DNA of 64,000 bases from NCBI GenBank assembly GCA_017484225.1, contig JAFUTN010000028.1, positions 1 through 64,000 on the forward strand. Reading direction: 5' to 3'. This document shows positions 57,338 to 64,000 of the stretch, piece by piece (within the stretch, counting starts at the first letter, position 1; each line of letters opens with the position of its first letter). The DNA comes from Alphaproteobacteria bacterium. GTDB taxonomy: Bacteria; Pseudomonadota; Alphaproteobacteria; RF32; CAG-239. The translations under genes were made by a program, and so were the position numbers. The notes below the pieces were generated by a model that did no database searches, was not told the origin of the DNA, and worked only from the letters and a program-made list of their open reading frames with translations.

Positions 57338-58461
57338 TAAATCCGTGGTTTTAGGTTAATGATAACATATTCCGATTTTGTTCCGGTCTTAAACTTTATT
57401 GCCCAATCAGATATCCCCGAGGTTACAATAAAATCTGTTTTATTCCTTTTTTCATGTCCGTAAATTTTGTCATTTGCGCCAATCCACTTTCCGACATTGT
57501 TAAACGGAAAAAGTTGTCCTCCGTGAGTGTGGCCCGATACCACCAAATCAACTCCGGATTCGGCTTGATTTTTATAGTCTGCAGGTTGATGATCGGCGGC
57601 AATTATATATCTTGCGTCATCAAGGTTTTCCATCAGCTGTTTCATTGATTTTCGCTTGCCACCCATTTCTTTTTCTACGGAAAAATCTCTTCGTCCTATG
57701 ATATATAAATCATCACCTATTGAAACATTTTCATCCTTGAGAACAATGACATTGTTTTTTTGTAACTCGGATATTAATTCAGCACCGCTGAACCCTCGGT
57801 AATCTGCACCGTAATAGCCGTTATCATGATTTCCGAATACAAAATAGATGCCGTTTTTAATTTGCATTTTACCAAGTTTTTCGCAAGATTTTACCATATC
57901 GTCGCGCGAGGTTCCATCATCTACAAAATCTCCGGCAATAATCAAAATATCCGGATTCTGTGCCTGAATATTATCCATATTGGCAGCAAAACCTTCTGCA
58001 TTAAAAGTTGTCCCGATATGTGAATCGGCAAACATTGCTATTTTTATATCATTTTTTACCTTATCGGAAAAAAATGTGTATTCGGTTTTCCAAACATGGT
58101 GATCAGCATACCAACCGTAGGACAAAGCAAGTATGCTTATTACTATTGCGGCAAAACCGGAGTAATAGGCTTGAAAAGTTTGTCCACGCAATTTTTCAAA
58201 AATCCAAAATAAAGTGTCGCACAGCAGCCAAATCATGGCAAAATATATTGCACAGACAATGGCATTCATGTAGTTTATGGCAATTCCGATTGCGGCAAAC
58301 AAACCGAATACCAAAAGAACACTTAAAGTGTTTTTATATCGGTTATTGTGTTTTGTAATATTTTCTGCCCAAGCAAATTTTCCGACACGATTGCTTAAAT
58401 AAAGCAGAGACGTGCCGGTAATTGCCAAGGTTGTCCACATGATGATAATCCACATAGTCAT
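57337..58461 (-). CDS. Membrane-anchored calcineurin-like metallophosphoesterase
   Basis: 374 residues. About four membrane segments occupy the first 130 residues. The phosphoesterase domain follows with all metal motifs: FADSHIG, AGDFVDDG, GNHDNG, ADHQP and SGHTHGGQ. It resembles the YaeI/YkuE group, some of which act on UDP-sugars or lipids; the substrate is unknown. The ATG follows GGGAACAG. It lies 17 bases downstream of the truncated CMD gene. Confidence 0.88.
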   Translation of the reverse strand: MTMWIIIMWTTLAITGTSLLYLSNRVGKFAWAENITKHNNRYKNTLSVLLVFGLFAAIGIAINYMNAIVCAIYFAMIWLLCDTLFWIFEKLRGQTFQAYYSGFAAIVISILALSYGWYADHHVWKTEYTFFSDKVKNDIKIAMFADSHIGTTFNAEGFAANMDNIQAQNPDILIIAGDFVDDGTSRDDMVKSCEKLGKMQIKNGIYFVFGNHDNGYYGADYRGFSGAELISELQKNNVIVLKDENVSIGDDLYIIGRRDFSVEKEMGGKRKSMKQLMENLDDARYIIAADHQPADYKNQAESGVDLVVSGHTHGGQLFPFNNVGKWIGANDKIYGHEKRNKTDFIVTSGISDWAIKFKTGTKSEYVIINLKPRI

Positions 58462-58478
58462 CTGTCTGTTCCCGTAAA

Positions 58479-58679
58479 TTATTTCAGTTTGCCGTATTCT
58501 TCGTCACCGAATAAAATGTCATCATTAAAATGAGCAAATTCCGGCGCAAATGTTCCAAGTGAGTCGCGTCCTGCTGTTTGTGTAATTTTTTTCATTGTTT
58601 TATCTCCGGTGTTTTCGTCGGCATGGGAATATCCGCCGCACAAAATTAATGCTAAAAAAATGTATATAAGCTTTTTCAT
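58479..58679 (-). pseudogene. Truncated carboxymuconolactone decarboxylase family protein
   Basis: 66 residues with a signal peptide (KKLIYIFLALILCGGYSHA). The mature part, TAGRDSLGTFAPEFAHFNDDILFGDEEY, matches the start of carboxymuconolactone decarboxylase/AhpD-like proteins, which normally continue for over 100 residues more. Here a stop follows at once, and no continuation is visible in the other frames before the next gene. It is divergent from a LysR regulator, which often controls such genes. It may be a decayed gene or a short peptide that is still secreted. Confidence 0.6.
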
Positions 58680-58794
58680 TTTAATAAATTCCTTGAATTG
58701 TTTGCCATATCAGAAGTCTAAAGCTGTTGATATGTGTAAATTTAGCAATATACCGATAAAAGTTCAAATACTTATTTCATATATTAAGATATGC

Positions 58795-58823
58795 TTGACA
58801 GGCATTTCAAAGTTTTTTATTTT
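58795..58823 (+). promoter_or_regulatory. Promoter of the lysR gene
   Basis: TTGACA (58795-58800), a 17-base spacer and TATTTT (58818-58823), 27 bases before the ATG. I could not define a LysR binding site with confidence in the 171-base divergent interval. Confidence 0.5.
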
Positions 58824-58850
58824 GGAGGTATGTTTTAAGGAGAAAAAGTA

Positions 58851-59756
58851 ATGGAATTGCGTGTTTTAAAATATTTTCTGACGGTTGCCAATGAAGGAAA
58901 TATCACCAATGCGGCAAATACTCTGCATATTACTCAACCGACACTTTCTCGCCAGATAATGGACTTGGAAGAAGAAATGCACCAAAAATTATTGATTCGC
59001 TCAAGTCATAGTGTGTCACTTACTCCTGAAGGTATGGTTTTGCGCAAACGTGCCGAAGAAATTTTGGATATGGTGGCAAAAGTTAAAGCCGAAGTGCAGG
59101 CTCAGAGTGAAGATGTGTCCGGCGATATTTTTATCGGCGGCGGTGAAACGCAGGGAATACGGACCATTGCCGAAGTTATCGGAATAATGCGCAAAAAGTT
59201 TCCGCGGATTCGTTATCATTTTCACAGCGGCAATTCACAAGATGTTTGTGAACGCTTGGATAAAGGTTTGATAGATTTTGGAATTTTGCTGCAACCGGCA
59301 GATATTACAAAATATGAATACATGAAACTTCCGACCAAAGATGTTTGGGGTGTGGTGATGGCAAATGATATGCCGTTGGCTGAAAAATCAAAGATTTGCA
59401 AAGAAGATTTATTTGAAAAACCGCTAATCTGTTCCAGACAAGTAATCCAAAAAACAGCCATACATAATCAATTTATTGAGTGGTTTGGGAGTGATTTTGA
59501 AAAATTAAATATCGTTGTCACGTATAATCTTGTTTTTAATGCGGCACTTCTGGCAGAAAAGAAAATAGGCTATCTGCTGACAATAGATAAATTAATTAAT
59601 AACATGGATATGCATAATTTGGTCTTCAGACCACTATACCCTTCTTTGGATTTAGGGCTTTTACTGGTGTGGAAAAAGCATCAGCTGATGTCACCGGCGG
59701 CAAATATATTTATGCAGGAGTTGAAAAACCACATTTCCGAATCAAATTATGGATAA
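58851..59756 (+). CDS. LysR-family transcriptional regulator
   Basis: 301 residues. The N-terminal winged helix-turn-helix is typical (LRVLKYFLTVANEGNITNAANTLHITQPTLSRQIMDLEEEM). The effector domain begins near residue 90 (SGDIFIGGGETQGIR). Such regulators usually control a divergent gene, here the truncated CMD reading frame. AAGGAG lies 8 bases before the ATG. Effector unknown. Confidence 0.92.
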   Translation: MELRVLKYFLTVANEGNITNAANTLHITQPTLSRQIMDLEEEMHQKLLIRSSHSVSLTPEGMVLRKRAEEILDMVAKVKAEVQAQSEDVSGDIFIGGGETQGIRTIAEVIGIMRKKFPRIRYHFHSGNSQDVCERLDKGLIDFGILLQPADITKYEYMKLPTKDVWGVVMANDMPLAEKSKICKEDLFEKPLICSRQVIQKTAIHNQFIEWFGSDFEKLNIVVTYNLVFNAALLAEKKIGYLLTIDKLINNMDMHNLVFRPLYPSLDLGLLLVWKKHQLMSPAANIFMQELKNHISESNYG

Positions 59757-59831
59757 CTGAGATGTTTGATTGATTTTGTTTTTATACATTCCTCTGGCTT
59801 TTTTTCCTTAAAAGTAATTATCTGTTTATCC

Positions 59832-60920
59832 TTACCAAAGTTTATGCAGATATTCGGCATTTGCCAAAATGTCGGCAATACCGAGTTCTCGGCGAAAATA
59901 TACGATTCCGGCGGCAATTAAACATAAAATTGCAAATGCCAGCAAAGATGACAATATTGCCGGAGATTTTTTCGGTAAATCAAGATGAATGTTATTGTCT
60001 CTGGCATAATTTACGTAAATTCGGCATGCCGAAATCAAATACAACGGGCGGAAAAACAACATTATAACGGCTAAACTGAACAACATAGGTATACCTATTA
60101 AAAAGTAAAAGTTATATATTCCGTTAGTTTCAGGAAAAATATTTGCCGGAGCGTGTATCATAAAAATAATTGACAAGATGTAAGATGAAATACCTATAAT
60201 CCAGCATATTGCCGAATAGCCGAAACGCAATTTTGCCACATTAACAAATCTCTTTTTGAGCATACCGAGAGAGTCGCTTCCGGCATCTTTTACGGCTCTT
60301 CCGCCGATTATTGCCGGTAAAAATCCGAGAGAAACAAGTTTCCATGCCTGATAAATTAATTCATTACGGATTTTTGTGCTTAAAGGAGTTTTATCATTTT
60401 TTTTCGGCAAACGTTCTAAAATTCGCATTACGGTCCACCAACCGTCAACCCAGCTGAAAAACCATACGGTTTTTGCATGGTGCATGGCAATTTTCAGGCA
60501 ATCTAACACCGTTGATTTACGTCCGCTGAATCTGAGCAGAAACGAAGCACAGATACATGATGTCAAAATTCCGATAGGGAACGCGGCAACACCCACGCAA
60601 ATAAAACCCCATGCCAAAACTGCTAAATCAATTAATCCGCCATGTTCCCGGTCTTCTTTTCCCACTTCTTTCCAAACATCTTCCGGAATCCAATTTAATA
60701 TCTGTATCCACAAATAATAGCACAAGGCAATAGATACCAGCTGCAAAAGTGCAAACAGAAAATTTTCTTTTTCGCACAAAATAAATCTCAGAGAACGCAC
60801 GGATTCGGAAAAGAAACCTCCCAAAGATGCTATTTTATTTGGTCTTTCGTTGTTCTCTAAAACCGTTTTTGCTTGTTTTTGCAGTTTTTCAAGATAGCCT
60901 TTGGAAAGTTTCTCGTCCAT
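59832..60920 (-). CDS. Multi-pass membrane protein, function unknown
   Basis: 362 residues with about six membrane segments (near 58-75, 100-130, 205-225, 255-275, 285-310 and 330-350) and a charged cytoplasmic N-terminus. The pattern and WVDGWWTVMRILERLP recall DUF6159-like proteins, but that is a weak match. GAGGA precedes the ATG. It follows clpX on the same strand (20 bases), so co-transcription is possible. Confidence 0.65.
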   Translation of the reverse strand: MDEKLSKGYLEKLQKQAKTVLENNERPNKIASLGGFFSESVRSLRFILCEKENFLFALLQLVSIALCYYLWIQILNWIPEDVWKEVGKEDREHGGLIDLAVLAWGFICVGVAAFPIGILTSCICASFLLRFSGRKSTVLDCLKIAMHHAKTVWFFSWVDGWWTVMRILERLPKKNDKTPLSTKIRNELIYQAWKLVSLGFLPAIIGGRAVKDAGSDSLGMLKKRFVNVAKLRFGYSAICWIIGISSYILSIIFMIHAPANIFPETNGIYNFYFLIGIPMLFSLAVIMLFFRPLYLISACRIYVNYARDNNIHLDLPKKSPAILSSLLAFAILCLIAAGIVYFRRELGIADILANAEYLHKLW

Positions 60921-60940
60921 ATTCAGTCCTCACATAAAAG

Positions 60941-62209
60941 TTAAGCCGTTTTTTTTGTTTTGTGCGAAATTTTTATCAATTTAGGGGTGGTTCCGTTTTT
61001 TACAACATTCTCATCAATAACAATTTCGGCAATGTCTTTTTTATCCGGAAGTTCATACATCCATTCCATCAAAATTTCTTCCATGATAGCACGCAAACCT
61101 CTGGCTCCTGTTTTTCTTTCAATAGCTTTTGCCGCGATTGCGCGTAGTGCTTCCGGAGTAATGTTGAGCTTCACTTCATCCATTCCGAACAAAGATGAGT
61201 ATTGGCTTATCAAAGCATTTTTCGGCTCGGTCAAAACCTTAATCAGAGCATCTTCATTCAAATCATCCAAAGTGGCAATAACCGGCATACGACCGGCAAA
61301 TTCAGGGATAAGCCCGTATTTAATCAAATCTTCCGGACGAACATCTTTTAATATTTGCCCGATACTTTTTGAATCTTTTTCAACATTGGCTCCGAAACCG
61401 ATGGAGTTGGAACTCTCCGTTCCGTGTTGCTCAACAATTTTTTCCAATCCGGCAAAAGCACCGCCGCAAATAAACAAAATATTTGTAGTATCCACATGCA
61501 AAAACTCTTGCTGCGGATGTTTGCGTCCGCCTTGCGGTGGCACGTTAGCGACTGTTCCTTCCACAATTTTCAAAAGGGCTTGTTGCACACCTTCACCGGA
61601 CACGTCTCTGGTGATTGACGGACCGTCTCCTTTGCGGGAAATTTTATCAATTTCATCAATATAAATGATTCCGCGTTGAGCTTTTTCTATGTCATAATTT
61701 GCATTTTGCACCAATTTCAAAACGATATTTTCCACGTCTTCTCCGACATAACCTGCTTCGGTCAAAGTTGTTGCATCGGCAATGGCAAAAGGAACATTTA
61801 GAATTTTAGCCAATGTTTGCGCCAACAAAGTTTTTCCGCATCCGGTGGAACCGATTAATATTACGTTGGATTTTGCAATTTCAACTTCGTCTTTTTTAGG
61901 GTTGTTCAAGCGTTTGTAGTGGTTATAAACTGCCACTGACAAAACTTTTTTTGCATAGTCTTGCCCGATAACGTATTCATCCAAAAATTGTTTGATTTTT
62001 GACGGGGTAGGTAAGCTGTTCATCAGAGGAGTATCAGGATTTGAAGCACTTTCACTTTGAGTCGCAATTTCTTCTTCCATTATGGTGTGGCAAACGTCAA
62101 TGCACTCATTACAAATATAAACTCCGCGACCGGCTACCAGTTTTTTTACTTCTTTCTGGCTTTTACCGCAAAAGGAACAATGCAAAATCTCGTCTTCGGT
62201 ATTACTCAT
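60941..62209 (-). CDS. clpX: ClpX, ATPase subunit of the ClpXP protease
   Basis: 422 residues that unfold substrates for ClpP. The N-terminal zinc domain CSFCGKSQ...CNEC is present. AAA+ motifs are Walker A (GSTGCGKT), Walker B ([10 protein letters not shown]), pore loop (GYVGEDV), RKH loop ([10 protein letters not shown]) and IGFGA for ClpP docking. Sensor and C-terminal helical domain end with [13 protein letters not shown]. It starts 2 bases after clpP. Confidence 0.98.
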   Translation of the reverse strand: MSNTEDEILHCSFCGKSQKEVKKLVAGRGVYICNECIDVCHTIMEEEIATQSESASNPDTPLMNSLPTPSKIKQFLDEYVIGQDYAKKVLSVAVYNHYKRLNNPKKDEVEIAKSNVILIGSTGCGKTLLAQTLAKILNVPFAIADATTLTEAGYVGEDVENIVLKLVQNANYDIEKAQRGIIYIDEIDKISRKGDGPSITRDVSGEGVQQALLKIVEGTVANVPPQGGRKHPQQEFLHVDTTNILFICGGAFAGLEKIVEQHGTESSNSIGFGANVEKDSKSIGQILKDVRPEDLIKYGLIPEFAGRMPVIATLDDLNEDALIKVLTEPKNALISQYSSLFGMDEVKLNITPEALRAIAAKAIERKTGARGLRAIMEEILMEWMYELPDKKDIAEIVIDENVVKNGTTPKLIKISHKTKKTA

Positions 62210-62211
62210 TA

Positions 62212-62829
62212 TTATTTTCCTTTCACTTCGGCACGATTGGCAATTATGTGGTCAATGAGTCCGAATTTTAATGCTTCATCCGGAGTCATAAAATTATCTC
62301 TATCCATAGCCTTTTCAATTACGGCAATTTTTTGACCGGTATTTTGAGCATATATGGCATTTAAACGCTTACGCAAATCTAAAATTAATTTTGCCTGAAT
62401 TTCAATATCGGCAGCCTGACCTCTGGCACCGCCGGAAGGCTGGTGAATCATAATTTGCGAGTTGGGCAGGGAATAGCGTTTTCCTTTCGCGCCGCCGGCG
62501 AGCAAAAAAGAGCCCATAGAGCAAGCTTGCCCGATACATATTGTTGCCACATCACATGAAATATATTGCATGGTATCGTAAATTGCCATGCCGGAGGTGA
62601 TAACACCTCCCGGTGAATTGATATAAAGAGAAATATCTTTTTTCGGGTTTTCCGCTTCCAAAAACAACAGCTGAGCACATACGAGTGCGGAAGATTCGTC
62701 ATTAACTTCGCCATTTAAAAAGATAATACGCTCTTTTAAAAGTCTTGAAAAAATATCAAATGAACGCTCGCCTTTAGGGGTTTGTTCAATAACCATAGGC
62801 ACTAAAGAGTCTGTAATATTTTGTTTCAT
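62212..62829 (-). CDS. clpP: ClpP protease proteolytic subunit
   Basis: 205 residues, serine peptidase S14. Catalytic residues: Ser in [10 protein letters not shown], His in IMIHQPSGG, Asp in [12 protein letters not shown]. It forms the double ring partnered with ClpX. AAGGAAAG precedes the ATG. The clpP-clpX order, with 2 bases between them, is the standard operon. Confidence 0.98.
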   Translation of the reverse strand: MKQNITDSLVPMVIEQTPKGERSFDIFSRLLKERIIFLNGEVNDESSALVCAQLLFLEAENPKKDISLYINSPGGVITSGMAIYDTMQYISCDVATICIGQACSMGSFLLAGGAKGKRYSLPNSQIMIHQPSGGARGQAADIEIQAKLILDLRKRLNAIYAQNTGQKIAVIEKAMDRDNFMTPDEALKFGLIDHIIANRAEVKGK

Positions 62830-62952
62830 TATTTCTTTCCTTATTGTAATAATGTCAAACTGCCTTCATTGAACACCAATATACTTAATTTTTTATAAAA
62901 AAATCAAGTTTTTTCGTTTTTACCGTTTCCGGTATTTGTGGGCATAAAATTT

Positions 62953-64000
62953 TTATTCACATCTTTTTTTCAGGCGGCTGACATAGCGTTTTGCCATTGC
63001 CACTGCTTTATCATAGTTTGATGCGGTAGCAATATCCGAAAGTTGAACATGTGCATTGGCAAATGCCTGATGCAAAATACGTTTAGGCTGTGTTTTGATG
63101 TTGGAGATAATCACTTTGGTGTGATTTTTATGCATTTTTTCAATAAATTCCACAATCAAATTAGCTCCGCTGGCATCAATCATTGAAACGTGTCCCATTC
63201 GGATAATTACTACATTCGGCCGTGATTCTATATTGCGGAAAAATTGTGAAATTTCAGATACAACGCCGAAAAACAGCGGACCGGCTACTCGCACAACCAC
63301 AATTTTTTTATCCCTTAAATCCTGAGCAACCGCAACATTTATATCTTGAACCATATCTTCCATATTGGCAAGTTCTATTTCTTTGCTCATACGATGCATG
63401 AAAATAACGGCAGCCATAATAAAACCAACGGCGATTGCCGCGCTCAAGTTGACCAAAACCGTGAGCAAAACAGTGACAATCAGTGTATATCTGTCGCCGG
63501 CTTGCGATTTGCATAATCCCCACATTTTATCAAGGTTCAACATATTCCACCCGATAATAACCAAAATCAAAGCCAAAGAGGCCAACGGAATATATTTTAC
63601 CAACGGCGAAAGACCAAACATGAAAGCAAATAAAAATACCGATTGCATCATTCCCGAAACCGGAGAATAGGCGTTGGCACGGTAATTGGTGGCAGTGCGC
63701 GCAATCGCACCGGTAGCCGGAAGTCCCATAAAAAATGCCGAACCCATATTAGCCAATCCCTCACCAATCAGCTCAGCATTCGGATTATGTGCATCACCGC
63801 TCATACTATCTACAACTTTTGCACTGAGCAAGGATTCTACGGCAGCCAAAAAAGCAACCGTCAATGCGCTGGCAAAAACACTTCGGAATAAATCAAAGCT
63901 CAACTCCGGCAGTTGCGGCATAGGTAATGTTTTCGGCAAATCACCGTATTTGCTCCCGATTGTTTCTACCGGAAGATTTAAGCCGACGGCAAGCAATGTT
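62953..64000 (-). CDS. SulP-family anion transporter, C-terminal part (gene cut by window edge)
   Basis: The frame stays open to the right edge, so the N-terminal membrane segments are missing. The visible ~348 residues hold the later transmembrane part (FASALTVAFLAAVESLLSAKVVDSMSGDAHNPNAELIGEGLANMGSAFF is the SulP signature region) and a C-terminal STAS domain (about the last 110 residues, MIDASGANLIVEFI). SulP proteins carry sulfate, bicarbonate or other anions; the substrate is not known here. Confidence 0.9.
   Translation of the reverse strand, partial: TLLAVGLNLPVETIGSKYGDLPKTLPMPQLPELSFDLFRSVFASALTVAFLAAVESLLSAKVVDSMSGDAHNPNAELIGEGLANMGSAFFMGLPATGAIARTATNYRANAYSPVSGMMQSVFLFAFMFGLSPLVKYIPLASLALILVIIGWNMLNLDKMWGLCKSQAGDRYTLIVTVLLTVLVNLSAAIAVGFIMAAVIFMHRMSKEIELANMEDMVQDINVAVAQDLRDKKIVVVRVAGPLFFGVVSEISQFFRNIESRPNVVIIRMGHVSMIDASGANLIVEFIEKMHKNHTKVIISNIKTQPKRILHQAFANAHVQLSDIATASNYDKAVAMAKRYVSRLKKRCE

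Overview
The window reads as chromosome of an AT-rich alphaproteobacterium, probably a host- or gut-associated lineage known mainly from uncultured genomes. Support comes from the gene families: an RpoH-type sigma factor, an ELM1-family protein, MscS with a DUF3772-like N-terminus, YejA/YejB, SecA with a C-terminal zinc motif, ComM, ClpP-ClpX, and many short secreted proteins and lipoproteins. Taxonomy is an inference from protein resemblance; no rRNA is present. Almost all genes have a clear purine-rich ribosome binding site.

Layout. 1-1 kb: the end of a truncated gene, a candidate small RNA, and a cluster of six palindromic modules. 1-4.7 kb: a GDSL hydrolase, Tag glycosylase, a papain-like protein, a DEDDh exonuclease and an N-formylglutamate-amidohydrolase-like protein. 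4.7-9 kb (minus): a secreted pseudoprotease, ComM and a lipoprotein. 9.2-11.2 kb: ribosomal genes rpsF-rpsR-rplI, then rplY-pth on the other strand. 11.4-12.2 kb: a GC-rich two-ORF island with no Shine-Dalgarno sequences. 12.2-21 kb: accA, a membrane protein with yejA-yejB but no yejE or yejF after them, an ELM1-like protein, small secreted proteins and a DnaJ-like chaperone. 21-27.8 kb: secA followed by a type IVb-pilin-like gene, a parvulin, a lipoprotein, a methyltransferase-like protein and a BI-1 protein.

27.9-32.9 kb: an LRR surface protein with a structured leader RNA, a 651-residue unknown, a lipoprotein and a nuclease. 32.9-39.5 kb (minus): a type IV secretion coupling ATPase (VirD4/TraG family) at the end of a five-gene operon whose other four proteins I do not recognise. 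39.6-47.2 kb: RluD-type pseudouridine synthase, RpoH and a complete RND efflux operon. 47.2-50 kb: an AlgI/AlgJ-type O-acetylation pair. 50-51.4 kb: tRNA-Thr(CGT), then a second LRR protein with the same C-terminal signature and the same promoter-leader-terminator architecture as the first. 51.5-57.3 kb: MscS channel, a catalytically dead aspartate-semialdehyde-dehydrogenase paralogue, a periplasmic cyclophilin and a solitary tyrosine recombinase. 57.3-64 kb: metallophosphoesterase, a truncated carboxymuconolactone decarboxylase beside a LysR regulator, a membrane protein, clpX-clpP and the C-terminal part of a SulP transporter.

Most promising for novelty: (i) the two LRR genes that share ends and an upstream structured RNA driven by TTGCAA-N16-TATCAT; (ii) the coupling-protein operon with four unknown partners; (iii) the palindromic modules whose ends show compensatory base changes; (iv) two apparent pseudoenzymes, one protease-like and one Asd-like; (v) the compositionally foreign two-gene island.
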